A DNA stretch of 64,000 nt from Synanceia verrucosa (GCA_029721515.1 CM056556.1:17883598-17947597); one strand, 5' to 3'; counted from the first letter of the stretch, positions 33,016 through 44,504 are shown. The notes: generated by a model not told the origin, from the letters alone. Translations and numbers: made by a program.

Positions 33016-34225
33016 TTGGGTTGACATGGCTCGACTGACATTGTTTCCATCTCGGTCTCTCTCTGTCTCTCTCGTTTCTTGTCCCCTCGTTGATGGAGGG
33101 TTGGCTGGTGTCCCACCAGTTCAATATGACTGTTGTAGGCAGTCTTTTCTTCTCTTGGAGGTTCTTCATGGAGGCTGGAGTCATTTCTGCAGCCTGTGTC
33201 GGGCAGAGGAGCTGACTTACTTCATTTCAGTTCAGGCAGAGGAGCAGAGCAGAGAGGAGAGATGGTCAAGAGGCAGGAGTCATCTCTGGAGCATATTGAA
33301 GGTTCTGGAGAGGCTTTTCTTCATGGCATGAGACGCTGGGCCCTGATGAGGTCATTCTAGTAGCATGTCTCTGTCAGTAGGGTCACTCCTCCTCCCCCTT
33401 CCCAGCATGTGGGAGAGGGAGGACAGAGAAGCAGTGGAGAGGAGGAAGACCAGAACAAGACTCCTGGCAGGAGGACAGACCAAAACTTACTATCTTCAAC
33501 CCGCTGAAGCATGCTGTTTTGTGGTCTGTTGAAGGTCCACTGTGGGTGTGAACACTGGTCACTCCCCATCCAACAGATTAACTGAGATGATATTCTTTTA
33601 ATTTATTAAATGTTGATACTACTGTGTTTTATTTTATTAAATCCTTTCTATTTACAAGCTACTCATTTTCCTCTGTAAAACGACACCACACATCAATATG
33701 TTAGAAAACCACCAAACTGATCAGTTAAATTGAAATTAATCCACAGATTAACCACACAGATAAACCATGAAATCACAGCATATAGGTAGGCGTACTACAG
33801 GCAGGTCTATGTATGATTGTATCTGTAGACTTAATCCACAACCAATCCCATGTCACATTTGGTCTTTATCAGAAAGAGGAACTAGGAAGAGAATCGATGT
33901 GGAGACTGACCTTTGACATTGTAACAGTGATACTTATGTGACAGTAGCTGAGGAATTAAAGCATAGATTACTATTAAAATCTTAATGTTCTGTTCCAGGC
34001 AGGGAGAAAGGAAGAAGGCCACATCAGGCTTTGGATGTGTGTGTCAGGTGGAATGCAGGAATGTAGGGGCAATAAAACCCCCTCCCATGTGTGTCCTGGA
34101 GTTCCTTGGGTCAGAGAGGAGGATGGGAGCTGGTCTTATCTGTTTATTCTTCCAGTCATAAAACTTGAGCCTTTCGCACTTAGGTGCCACATAGTGTCAG
34201 ATTTTCCTACTACTTTTTACTTACT

Positions 34226-34600
34226 GGGGGTGGCAGTAGCTCAGTTTGTAGTGACTTGGGCTGGGAATCGGAGGGTCGCCAGTTCAAGTCCAAGTCGGAC
34301 CAAATGTGGAGAGTGGACTGGTAGTTCCTCCTCCTGGGCACTGCCGAGGTGCCCTTGAGCAAGGCACCGAACCCCCAACTGCTCGGGGCACCTGGATAAG
34401 GGGCAGCCCCCTCATTCTGACACATCTCCATCAATGCAAGTGCATGTGTTTGTTTCATAACTTGTGTGTATAATGTGCAACTGAAAAAATATACTAACAG
34501 AGTGAAAAAATGTCATTTCCCTCATTGAGGGATCAATAACAGTGCCACTGTCGGAAATAATAAAAAATAATAATAATAAAACAAATAATAAGTAAAAAAA
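34226..34600 (+). mobile_element. tRNA-derived SINE, second family
   Basis: The head GGCAGTAGCTCAGTTTG carries an A-box-like TAGCTCAGTTT at 34237, and AGTTCAAGTCC at 34281-34291 matches a B box. The body (TGCCCTTGAGCAAGGCACC, AACCCCCAACTGCTCGGGG) and the (AATA/AAT)n tail at about 34555-34595 are typical of a widespread fish tRNA-SINE distinct from the GGAT-tailed family. It lies 24 bp past the end of copy A. Confidence 0.85.
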
Positions 34601-36087
34601 CTCAAAGTGGATAGACACTGAAGAAAAACAACAAACAAAAAGAAACTTGCTGCCTCTGCAGTTTGTGCTATTCTCTATGGAGACACAGTGCAATACCCTC
34701 ACGAGAGGTGACCAGGATTTCAAACAGGTGTGATTTCTTGCCACCAAACGGTTGCTGATCGGGAGCTGGTTGTGAGGTGTTAATCGCTTCTCCTTACTTC
34801 AAGTATACTACACGATGCATGACACACAAGTAAGCCGAAACTCTGCCTGATCCAAAAAATAGTCCCACGAGTGAAAAACTGGCTCAAAATGGGCCAAAAA
34901 TTGCACAGTGTATGCCCAGCTTAACTGAAACGAAATGAAAGACTGTGTTTAACTTAATCATGCATTGATGTGAACTGTAACATAAGATGAACGCAAACAA
35001 ACCCAGGATAGTTAGTGATGTAATGTTACGATGGCGATGGTAAATTAAAGCAAAATGAATGCATGTGGAATTAAGGTGGGCTGTGTAGAGTGAGCCTATA
35101 TGGGACAAGCTGTGAGAGTAGACGCAGTCTCACCCACTTTGTCACACTGTTAAACAAAAATAGAAAATGTCTCGTCATTATCTTTGATCCTACTAAATTT
35201 GCACTTTTTGTCTCTTCTCTATCTTGTTTTATTTCGAACATAGCAAGTTCCCTCTTGTTTCAGATTGCTTGGCTACTTCCACTGTTACAGAGCTTTGTAC
35301 TTCCCATGCCTTAAAATAATACATGTGCTTTAAAATAATCATAATGAGAATAGTAAATGCAGCTATATGTGCAGGCTAGCTCTCTTGAATACAGAGACAG
35401 TTTCTTTGTCATCCTGTCTATGTCTTTTTGTCATTATTTTGGCTAGATTTTTGACACAATGTTTTGGCAGTGTCTACAACATTGCCTTTGGCTGTTTACT
35501 TAGCTGGCAAATTATTTTGGATTCAATACCCACAATGTGTGGTGGATTAAAACCCCTGTTTTCCACTTACATTTTGACCCTTTTTGACTTTAAGGGTCAT
35601 TGTAATCACTGGCAACAATTTCAAATGCCAGTGCCCCATTCTGTTGTTGTTGAGCAAACACAGGAGCAGGAAATTTTAAGGTTTCAACAGCAGGCTTGAT
35701 GAATACAGGACATGCATTGTTAAGTCTGCAGTTCTTCATGTCATGCTCTGTGCTGTCGTATATATTAGCCAGGCAGATTCAGTGGTAATCTTTAAACTGT
35801 ATTGTAGACCAAGAAAACAACTTATAGCTTTGGTTTTGCTGGGCTGCCCCTGGATTCATTCAAAATTTGCTTCACTGTAAGAAATCACTGTCCCAGAACA
35901 AGGACTTTTTGAGCAGCACCATGGGGAGCACATCAGACAGTCTATGCTTTTTTTTTGGACTCTTTCCTTCTAAATGGGATGAGGTACCGAAATGAATGAA
36001 ACTTGCCAGAAGAAGGATGAACAAAAAAATTGGGCCGAGCACCCACCTTATGGTCCCCACTTCCAGGTTAGCTCTGTCTGTATTGTT
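34601..36087. other. No recognised gene
   Basis: Unique AT-rich sequence. A 110-codon open frame at 35367-35699 (plus) lacks any domain and has no flanking promoter or splice evidence I can defend. Confidence 0.4.
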
Positions 36088-36100
36088 CTCTTACTATACA

Positions 36101-36468
36101 TTCATCCATTATCCACCACTTATCCTCATAGGGTTGCGGGGGGGGGGGGGGGCTGGAGTCTATCCCAGCTGTCTTAGGGCGGAAGGCAGGGTACATCCTG
36201 GACAAGTTGCCACCTCATCACAGGGCACATAGAGACAGACAACCATTCACACTCACATTCACACCTATGGGCAATTTAAATTAGCCAATTAACCTAATCC
36301 CTATACATGTTTTTGGATGGTGGGAGGAAGCTGGAGTACACGAAGAGAACCCACGCAGACACGGGGAGAACATGCAAACTCCACACAGAAAGGCCCCAGG
36401 CCCGGGATTCAAACCCGGTACCTTCTTGCTGTGAGGCGACAATGCTAACCACTACACTACCGTGCCGC
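36101..36468 (-). mobile_element. tRNA-derived SINE, full length, with 13-bp TSD
   Basis: It has the same structure as 31161. The flanking direct repeat CTCTTACTATACA lies at 36088-36100 and 36469-36481 (allowing for the shared C/T at the junction). A poly-G run of about 17 at 36136-36152 replaces the shorter G run of the other copies, a likely slippage expansion. Confidence 0.9.
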
Positions 36469-36727
36469 CTCTTACTATACAGTAAGCTGCATTTTAAAAG
36501 GGTGAACACAATTTCTTTTCCTCTATGTGACCACTAAATCAATGTATAATATTGTCACGATTTTTGATTACTATAACCAGAATGTGTTAATTAATGACCT
36601 TCCTAAAATTCTAGATTAATTGTTAAAATGACATTGCTTGCACATTGTAGTATAAATTTGCAGGCCCCTTATGGCACAGATAAATTGAAAATAACAACAA
36701 TAATCATATAGTAAATGGGATGCCCTT

Positions 36728-37093
36728 TTGTTACTATTAAATGATGATATAACAATTCTTCTGTATGTAGGTCAAAATAACTTTTACTTTACTGAAGGAC
36801 ACAAAGATGTTTTTATTTTGACAGACTTGATAAAGAAAATCAATAAATTCTGTCATAATGTGAGAAAAAAAAGTTGTTCTTTCCCCGGGAAACAGTCTAA
36901 CCTGCTCATACCAAGTGAAAGCTATATGCTCTGTATGGATTTCACCTCTTATGTCTACTTCACCCCTGTAGTGGAGACGCAGATGAAAAGCTATAGCACA
37001 ATAGTGTGCAACAAATTAATTTGTTATTTATTATTATTTTCAGGTCATTCTCATGAGGTACCAAATTGGCTTGAAATGAAAGAAAGTTGTTGA
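36728..37093 (+). CDS. Unassigned 121-codon open frame
   Basis: An ATG-started open frame of 121 codons, long for this AT-rich DNA. I recognise no domain, signal peptide or membrane segment. A pyrimidine-rich TTATTATTATTTTCAG ending at 37046 lies inside it and would be an internal acceptor if spliced. It may be chance or a decayed transposon frame. Confidence 0.12.
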   Translation: MLLLNDDITILLYVGQNNFYFTEGHKDVFILTDLIKKINKFCHNVRKKSCSFPGKQSNLLIPSESYMLCMDFTSYVYFTPVVETQMKSYSTIVCNKLICYLLLFSGHSHEVPNWLEMKESC

Positions 37094-37099
37094 ACTACT

Positions 37100-38165
37100 G
37101 TCAGAAGTTCAGACGTGGCAAGTGTTGCTTAATTTATGTGTTTAGCAGCTAAACTAGCGGCACACTGCCTGTAGGACCTACAACATCATTTATTTAATTG
37201 CTTTGCACTTTGCAAGGTGATATTGCTTATGAAAGAAAGACTAGGACTACTATTTTATACAAATATTTGTAAACTTTTGACTGATTTTCTTTTTTTTTTG
37301 CAGAATAACAAAAAAATAATAATTATATAACTATATATTGTTATGAGCCAGTATTGTCACAGTAAAGTACATCATGGTCTTGTAAAATGGCCTTAGGTTA
37401 GTCTGTCTTTTTAAAAAGCTTGTTAACAAGTTCCATCATGTCTTTTGCATTACATGTTGCTTGGATGTCTTCTTGAGAATGATATAACAACATATAACTG
37501 ACATTTTGGGGGATTGAACTTTCTTTAAACGGTCTCAGACAAATCACACCGTCAAACTGCATATATAAAACATTTCTTTAACACTGGGCTATATACCCAA
37601 AGTATGGTCATAAACCTTTTATTAACATCAATATTAATTAATTATACAGACTGATTGAAACAGCAGTTTCAGGTGAACCAAACATGTTCCCTCAAAGAGA
37701 GGAAAGGATGTGATGTTACAACACAAAATAAGGCAATGCTTTTTAACTGTAAGCAAACTACTAAAGAACAGGCCAAAACAAATGTTCCCCTCAGTTGCAT
37801 TTTCCTAAAAATCTGAAATCTTGATATTATAACAGAATTGAAGTACAAAAACATAAATGTATATCAAACTGAATATTAAGAAGATAATAGGTATTAAAGC
37901 AAATTAGCTTAACATTAAATGGCTCCATACATTTGTTTTGTCAGTATGCTTTGCTTATGTAACTCACCTGGTTAAATAAAGTTTAAATAAAAATGAATAT
38001 ACAGTATATGCACTGCTCACAGGGAAGTGAATTGCTTAAGTGAATAGTCCAACTTGTGCTGATCAATCACGACTCTTCATTGCAGCATGGTGGATCTCAA
38101 TAGGTTTCAACAGGAACATACACAGAGACGTACACAAAAAACGAACATGATAGGCCACAACACAC
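37100..38165. other. No recognised gene
   Basis: AT-rich unique sequence. Homopolymer runs only. Confidence 0.4.
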
Positions 38166-38169
38166 CACA

Positions 38170-38510
38170 TTTGCTCGTCCTTTACATGTCTGCAAATGAA
38201 GATTCATTAATTGGTTTGGAGATGGCTAGATAGATGGCTTAGACTCAGCTCCCTCTCACCACTTCACCTCTCCCTTGTGTTTCAACCTCGCTCTCCCCAC
38301 TTCTATTATTGAACTTTCCGCAAGCAAATTGAGTTGGGCCCTTTTAATTAGATTGTTTCTCACTGCATTTCTAATATGTGACTAATTAGAGGGAGACAAA
38401 AAGAAGGGGAGATTGGCCAGCCATGCACCAGAGGTGAATCTGAGGATTTATTAAAGAGGCAGACAGTCCGTTGCTCAGCAGTTGCTGAGAAAAAGACTAT
38501 GGACCAGGCT
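38170..38510. promoter_or_regulatory. Candidate conserved non-coding element
   Basis: It contains several homeodomain-type sites (ATTCATTAATTGG near 38202, TAATTA at 38345-38350 and 38383-38388) embedded in balanced sequence (GAGTTGGGCCC, GGGAGATTGGCCAGCC). No repeat signature is present. The pattern resembles deeply conserved developmental enhancers, but this is inference. Confidence 0.3.
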
Positions 38511-38899
38511 CTGCACGTCTATATGACAAACATGTTTTCAGTTACATACACCATTATTTGACTTAGATACCAACATAATGTTGATACTTATTTTATTCTA
38601 TTTTACTTTCTTTTATTTTGTTTCCATATTAACTTACCTTTGCAATGTGGTGCTGCTTCGTCTCTTTATTGTTTGTGTGATGTAAATTTATGGGTTATTT
38701 TATGGAAACTTTCTAAAATGTCTTAGACTATTAACCATTTTATAACAAAATGTTAGATGCAGCAATGAAAAAGGAAATACGATGATACACTATAGGCCAG
38801 ATTTACAAAAGGTTTGTGTGTATAAAAATGTGTGCAAACTAGTGTTAATTTTGACAGCAAATTTTGATTTAGTCTTAGTCATATTTTAGTCATCTGAAG

Positions 38900-39145
38900 T
38901 TTATTTATAAGTCGCTCTGGAGTGAAATTCGCACCGGACTATAAGTCACATTTTTTGGGGAAATTTATTTTACAAAATTCGAGACCAAGAACAGACATTT
39001 AATCTTGAAAGGCAAGTTCTAAAAATAACAGTAGAATAAAAAACAACAGGCTGAATACGGTATATTAAGGCAGATCATACTGGGGCAGACTATGAGCTTA
39101 CAGCTTTCACAGTAGAGCAGACAGCCGTGCTGTAGTTTCCGATAA
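38900..39145. repeat. Interspersed repeat fragment (ATAAGTCGC type)
   Basis: ATAAGTCGCTCTGGAGTGAA and GCACCGGACTATAAGTCACA, then GAACAGACATTTAATCTTGA, are phrases of a common vertebrate DNA-transposon-derived repeat. The end motif is related to that of the TA-flanked element at 4435-5024. No ends or coding are visible here. Confidence 0.5.
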
Positions 39146-39221
39146 AATGCCATGAATCGGAAAATCTGTGTCACATTTAAGGTAACACATTACGGTTATT
39201 CAGCTACACAAATTTTTCTCT

Positions 39222-40656
39222 GATTTTTCTCTGATAGAGTGATTGGAACAGATACTTCTTTGTCACAAAAAACATTCATGAAGATTTGGTTCATTTTCAA
39301 CTGAAAATGTGACCAAATCTGCTGGGTCAAAAATATACATACAGCAACATGAATCAGCAATTTTGGTGACTTAGAAAGTTGTGTCAGTGAAATGAGCTTC
39401 ACAGCATGGCCTCTTAACTTCTTGTGAGTGTGAGTGACAACAGCTGGTGACGTCTCTGAGTCCATTTAAATGGGGCTCATTGGATAAAAAAGCCCACAAA
39501 TGCTACAATGGGAAAGTCAAAGGAGCTCAGCACTGATCTGAAAACGTGAATCATTGACTTGAACAAGTCAGGAAAGTCACTTGGAGCCATTTCAAAGCAG
39601 CTGCAGGTCCCAAGAGCAACAGTGCAAACAATTATTTATAAGTATGAAGTGCATGGCATGCCACGATCAGGCAGAAAATGCAAGCTATCAAATTGGTCAG
39701 GAGGGTGAAGATTCAACTGAGAAACACCAAACAGCAGATCTGCCAAGAATTAGAAGCTGCTGCAACACAGGTATCAGTGTCCACAGTCAAGCGTGTTTTG
39801 CATCACCATGGGCTGAGAGGCTGCTGTGCAAGAAGGAAGCCCTTGCTCCAAAAGCGGCACCTTAAGGCTCAACTGAAGTTTGCTGCTGATCACATGGACA
39901 AAGATAAGACCTTCTGGAGGAAAGTTCTGTGGTCAGACCAAACAAAAATCGAACTGTTTGGCCACAATGCCCAGCAATATGTTTGGACCAGAAAAGGTGA
40001 GGCCTTTAACACCATGCCTACCGTCAAGCACGGTAGTGGTAGTATTATGCTGTGGGGCTGTTTTGCTGCCAATGGAACTGGTGCTTTACAGAGAGTAAAT
40101 GGGATAATGAAGAAGGATGATTACCTTCAAATTCTTCAAGATAACCTAAAATCATCAGCCCGAATTTGGGTCTTGGGCGTAGTTGGGTTTTACAACCGGA
40201 CAATGACCCCAAACACACATCAAAAGTGTAATGGAATGGCTAAATCAGGCTAGAATTAAGGTTTTATAATGGCCTTCCCAAAGTCCTGACTTAAACCCCA
40301 TTGAAAACATGTGGACAATGCTGTAGAAACAAGTCGATTTCAGAAAGCCAACAAATTTAACTAAACTGCACCAATTCTGTCAAGAGGACTGGTCAAAGCG
40401 GACATGTAACCAAATGTTAGCATTGCTGTATGTATATTTTTGACCCAGCAGATTTGGTCACATTTTCAGTTGACCCATAATAAAGTCATAAAAGAACCAA
40501 ACTTCATGATTTTTTTTTTTTTTTGGTGACAAAGAAGTATCTGTTCTAATCACTCTATCAGAAAAAAAATCAGAGTTATAGACATAACTGGAAACTCAAA
40601 AGATCCATGACATTATGTTCTCTACAAGTGTACGTAAACTTTTGACCATGACTGTA
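39222..40656 (+). mobile_element. Tc1-like transposon, left end truncated
   Basis: Inner left TIR (39222-39345: TGATAGAGTGATTGGAACAG, GTGACCAAATCTGCTGGGTC) is mirrored by the right TIR (40430-40656), which continues outward to the canonical end ACTTTTGACCATGACTGTA. The left TIR lacks the matching outer 80-90 bp and also has a small internal deletion. Without an intact left end, the copy cannot be mobilised. Between the TIRs lies a decayed transposase. Confidence 0.9.
39508..40430 (+). pseudogene. Tc1-like transposase, dead copy
   Basis: The start codon at 39508 opens MGKSKELSTDLKT, then an in-frame TGA at 39547-39549 where the family has Arg (CGA to TGA, a CpG decay). The paired-type helix-turn-helix follows (LNKSGKSLGAISKQL, VPRATVQTIIYKY). 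A small deletion shifts the frame near 39680; from there 39678-40253 stays open. Catalytic blocks: first Asp in FWRKVLWSDQTKIELFG; second Asp in the PDNDPKHTS phrase near 40195, now out of frame; the third acidic residue in SPDLNPIENMW near 40290, after another stop. With two or more frameshifts and at least two stops, no functional enzyme can be made. Confidence 0.9.
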
Positions 40657-40669
40657 TCTTTCTAGGTTT

Positions 40670-40795
40670 CCAGTCAAACAGCTGGAGAAAAATGCTCCTG
40701 GAACATAAGTATAAGGACTCTCCACCAGTCAGTTCGAAGCCTCTTGGGTGAAAGGTGAAATGTATTAAACAAACCAAGTCCAGTTCACTCTTTTT
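40670..40795. repeat. Fragment of dispersed repeat 'Y'
   Basis: GACTCTCCACCAGTCAGTTC and GAAGCCTCTTGGGTGAAAGG followed by TGAAATGTATTAAAC match the 'Y' block at 42430-42475 in reverse orientation. Confidence 0.55.
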
Positions 40796-40935
40796 TGATT
40801 TACACTATGAGTAAAAAATATTGGTATGGGCCAGTAATAATTAACAAATTGTCTAAACTAAAACACTTACAATAATGCCTTTTTACTTATTCAGACATTG
40901 TATGTACTTTTAAAAGAGTGGAAGATGTTGAAACC

Positions 40936-41057
40936 ATCCATCCATCCATTATCTACCGCTTATCCTCATTGGGTCGCAGGGGGGCTGGAGCCTATCCCAG
41001 CTGTCTCAGGGCGGAAGGCAGGGTACACCCTGGACAAGTCGCCACCTCATCGCAGGG
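40936..41057 (-). mobile_element. 5'-truncated SINE with perfect 13-bp TSD
   Basis: Only the 3' 122 bp of the SINE are present (tail CATCCATCCATCC through GACAAGTCGCCACCTCATCG). It is flanked by the exact direct repeat AGATGTTGAAACC at 40923-40935 and 41058-41070. This is a 5' truncation at the time of insertion, as in incomplete reverse transcription by a partner LINE. Confidence 0.92.
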
Positions 41058-41224
41058 AGATGTTGAAACCTTTTAGACTGATTGGCATAACTCCCCTCCC
41101 CCCTTTCAAGCCATAACACGGGTAAATTAAGTGTGCCTAATGTATAATATATGAGATAGTTCGGGACTAATACATATTTAGGATTACCAAGGGCAAAAAA
41201 ATCACAGTAGTGGCACTTCACTCA

Positions 41225-41470
41225 GTATTTACGCTGAATCATTTAAAAATGTTATGTGTCATCCTCATGTTAAAACATGGAGTCAAAGAGATCCCTAACC
41301 GGCCAATTAGTATCCATCGCTGTGCTCATCAAGGCCAATTAATTCTGACATCTGGAATGAAAACAACGATGCACAGCAGGCCCATCAGCGTAGAATGTAC
41401 TGCAGCCCTGCTGCACTTAGCAACCTTAGAAAAGCTAACAGTGGCGGGGTGAAGTTGGGGTCAATCAAGG
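41225..41470. promoter_or_regulatory. Candidate conserved non-coding element
   Basis: It contains two CCAATTA-type homeodomain sites (41303-41310 and 41335-41344) in repeat-free, balanced sequence with CATCGCTGTGCTCATC and GCAGCCCTGCTGCACTTAGC. It looks like a developmental enhancer core. The 80-codon plus open frame across it has no recognisable domain. Confidence 0.3.
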
Positions 41471-42118
41471 TGAAGGCTCTTTAAGCTCTGAGTTTAGGGT
41501 AGAATGACAACCCACTGATTCAGAGGCTCCCCAAGATAATCAGTAGCATCAGAGATCTTGAGGCTATACAAACTTTAAAAATAGAAGGAAAAAGCAGGAT
41601 GAGAAAAAGAAAAATCAATACAACCTTACCATGAGAAGCACAGACCACAAATGCAAAATTTGCTGCTGAACCTGTGTCAAATTTACTACAAATTTACTCA
41701 TTCTTAGTTGCAAAAGATGCAAAATATAACGATTTAAGACTTACATTTGGTTTAATTTTCCACACTAAAATACTGGTATGGGCCAGAAGTGCTAATTAGA
41801 TTGATTCTGAAGTACTCAAGTAATGGATCATTTGCACAAGCTGTATAGCACTGTGAAAGTGTCATACCATGCATATGAAATCATCTGCTGTAGGGGCATT
41901 TTTTTCCATGATATTTTCCCACTAAAAGGAAAGGAAAAAAAGAAAACGAAGTGTCAAAGGAAAAGATCTCTAATAGAATGATTCTAGCACCAGTACATGC
42001 ACGTTAGTACATACTGTTAATATTTATATATATTTAGTCATTTAATATTACTATTATGTATTGTAGCATTTCATTATTGTTTTTTATTGTTTTCTCACGT
42101 ATTTTAACTTGCTGCTGT
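41471..42118. other. No recognised gene
   Basis: AT-rich unique sequence with no clear feature. Confidence 0.4.
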
Positions 42119-42164
42119 AACCATTTTATTGATTCCCAGCCATTGGGGAATCAATAAAATGGTT
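42119..42164. repeat. Perfect 19-bp inverted repeat, 8-nt loop
   Basis: AACCATTTTATTGATTCCC (42119-42137) is followed by an 8-base loop and its exact reverse complement (42146-42164). Each arm contains AATAAA on one strand (42153-42158 plus; 42125-42130 minus), so the structure offers a poly(A) signal in both directions. It may be a tiny MITE relic, a recent inverted duplication or a convergent terminator. Confidence 0.9.
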
Positions 42165-42414
42165 TTGGGGAAAGAACATGGATTGATCATTCACTAAAAT
42201 ATCCTAAATTTGTCATATTCTTTAGTCTTCTTGCTTGCAGCCTAAAAGCAGGACATTTGTAAACACTGACACATTTGAGGTAATGAAATTATTGTCATGA
42301 ATTTTGGATGTGGAAGTGCTTTATCACCAGAAAAACAATGGCGTTGGTCATTTGTTCAAATAGAAACAACTTACCCATATATCAAATAGAGCAAAAAAAA
42401 AAAAGACTGAACTG

Positions 42415-42655
42415 GACTTGCCTGAGGTTGGTTGAAGACATTTCACCTCTCATCCAAGAGGCTTCTTCAGTTCAGTCCAGTCCAGATCCTTATACCCCTG
42501 TGGGAGCAGAACCAAACAACCAAACAACCAAAACCACCAAAACAATAGGTCTCGTTAGGAGTTGTTACCATATGGGAGTCGCTTTCTCGCCCACCGTTAT
42601 GAGAGCTGTTAAGGTGAGCTGCACTTAGGTGTGAATGGATACTGGGGTTTCTGGG
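42415..42655. repeat. Dispersed repeat 'Y', longest copy
   Basis: GAAGACATTTCACCTCTCAT, GAGGCTTCTTCAGTTCAGTC, CAATAGGTCTCGTTAGGAGT and GTGAGCTGCACTTAGGTGTG belong to one of the commonest fish repeats. Parts recur at 3785, 5150 and 40670. I do not assign a superfamily. Confidence 0.6.
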
Positions 42656-43045
42656 AATGAAGGTCAATGTTTTTTGGCCATTTTGAGTCATCTTTCATGA
42701 TGCACAGAATATTTTGTACTATGACTCTGAAAAAGCAGAATAGCTCAAATGAAAGAATAGACTCTCTGTTTCTTTATGGAAGAAACCTTGTTCCATTCTT
42801 GCTTTATTTGGAGGAAAGTAAAGGCCAGTTTCACAAAAATGTTCACTTTTTGTCCAGATTTTGTTTGTTTTACCCTCTAATTGCTTATGGCTTATACTGT
42901 CTCTTAATCTCCTGAATACAAATCTCAGAAGCCCTAATATTACTCACAGGCTGTGTGAGAGTGCCCTCTTGTACCAGCTGCTGAAAAAAAACCACTTTGA
43001 CATATATATTTGTCAATGACAGTCAAGGATTTTAAATGTCATACA
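42655..43045. mobile_element. TTAA-type MITE fragment (copy d)
   Basis: ACAGAATATTTTGTACTATG, GCAGAATAGCTCAAATGAAA, CCTTGTTCCATTCTTG and CTCACAGGCTGTGTGAGAG match copies a and e in reverse complement and copies b and c directly. Terminal TTAACTCTTTGAGTG motifs are eroded. Confidence 0.65.
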
Positions 43046-43539
43046 AACATGTCAATGGAACTTAAAGATTCAAAAATCCAGTAATGAGGCTCCTTTGTGC
43101 AGGGTTATTCTGAAAAAATCTGATTTATGATTTGCTACTTTGTTCTCAATAATGTCACTCCCTCAATTCATTCCCTCTATAGTTTGAGAGGGCCAAATTT
43201 AAGAACAGTCTGTTTACCGAAGCAACCAACAACGTCCATATTTTCAACTAACATGGTTGGATCACAGCTTTATGTTTACAAAAATATGAGAATATCAGTG
43301 GTGTTTTATTCACTAAACACAATTTAGATTCCTAAACATAATGTAGCTGACTTAACAGCTCTTAGTCATGCATATAAAAGTATTATCTTTGGAGCTTTTT
43401 TTTTGCTGTTAGCATTTTGTAGCATATGGCCAGCATGTTTTGATGATCTCACATTCTCGCTGTCTTGTTTTCTCTCATCTGTTTATCTGTCCATAATCTA
43501 TCCTTCATCTTGTTACTTTATTAAAATAAATGTGAGGAA

Positions 43540-44180
43540 AGCAGAGGACAGATGTTGCCCAGTGTGAGACTAACACTTTCCAGAGTTTGCACAATTTAGT
43601 TGGTGCTGAGTCAGATGGCTGTGAGCTGCAAGTTTTCTCTGGGTTAGACGCTTATTAAATATGCCGAGGTATCATTTTATTGTTAAGGCCATGGGAATGG
43701 AAAACACAACGTTGACGAGAATTGCGTGTGTTTGTCTGTTTGAATGTGTGTGACAGAGAGAGAGAGAGAGAGAAAGTGAGACGAGCACACGACAGACAAA
43801 TAGTTTTAAACGTATTTCCAAATACACAGCATTATGCAGAGGAAATGAAGGCCATGACACATCCTTTGCAAGTCCTTACTGAGTTTCCAGTCCAAAGTTT
43901 AGTTTGCTGTCATTGGCTCTTCCAAGAGATTTAACTTGTGAAATACAGTCATTCTGTTCCTTTAACGGCCCCACAGATGTTTGCAGAATTGAAATACTAA
44001 TTCAATTACCCTGCCTTACACAGTTAAAGAATTTAGATGTACAGCTTTGCAAGTTTGCCAACAAGCACAGCATAGAGACAAAGCATTTGTTATTATTCCG
44101 GTAATCACTGGAAGGGTTTGCTGTAATTGTATGTATGCCATTGATGTAATGAGTACAAATCATAACCAAATATACAATTA
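43540..44180. promoter_or_regulatory. Candidate conserved non-coding region
   Basis: It is repeat-free apart from a (GA)n run at 43756-43776 and carries ACTAATTCAATTACC and similar homeodomain-type sites near 43995, CTTTAACGGCCCC and CTGTCATTGGCTC. Short open frames do not carry domains. The reasoning is composition only. Confidence 0.25.
43756..43776. repeat. (GA)n microsatellite
   Basis: About ten GA units. Confidence 0.9.
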
Positions 44181-44504
44181 CCCTCTCAGCAAATGATACA
44201 ACTATGCTGTATTATGTAATTCCAAAGACCGAGAGCTATTTTTGCACTAGCATAGCATTTTAACATATAATCAATCTGTACAAATCATTGTACAAACACA
44301 TAAAGGGGATGATGAATACGACCAGACAGAAAAATGTAAACATATTGGGTGTTACCATTACCACAACAGTGAAGGTTAATAATTAGAGGCAGGTTGCTTA
44401 TTGTATAGGGCTATTGCCTGTGGAAATTTAGGTAGCAGGTTGATTTTTTTCATGCGAGATCAAGGAAGCAATCTTATTTATTTTCTTTAAAGTTGCTTTT
44501 ATCA

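Larger units (their letters stand above)
31733..34202. repeat. Dispersed repeat, copy A (unclassified)
   Basis: It starts near CATAAATACTCTAGAGCAGA and ends at TGCCACATAGTGTCAGAT. It matches 49712-51438 along its whole length in the same orientation: shared CAGCTTCAAGTATAATTCAC, GTGGAAATTATCAGGG, TCTCAGGGTGCTACAGAGTT, GGTGCACCGTTCAGCAG, GGAGTGGCTGCAGGTTCTGT and CATGTGTGTCCTGGAGTTCC. Relative to copy B it has a LINE-tail insertion with (CTAT)n at about 31783-31903, an expanded minisatellite, and about 350 bp at 33069-33430 that B lacks. No transposase, RT or TIR is visible, so the class is unknown. Confidence 0.8.

Noticed and set aside
32641..33331. Overlapping open frames of 61-173 codons
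   Set aside because: They arise because the GGACATCT-type minisatellite has no stop codons in several frames; the products are low-complexity and copy B does not preserve them.
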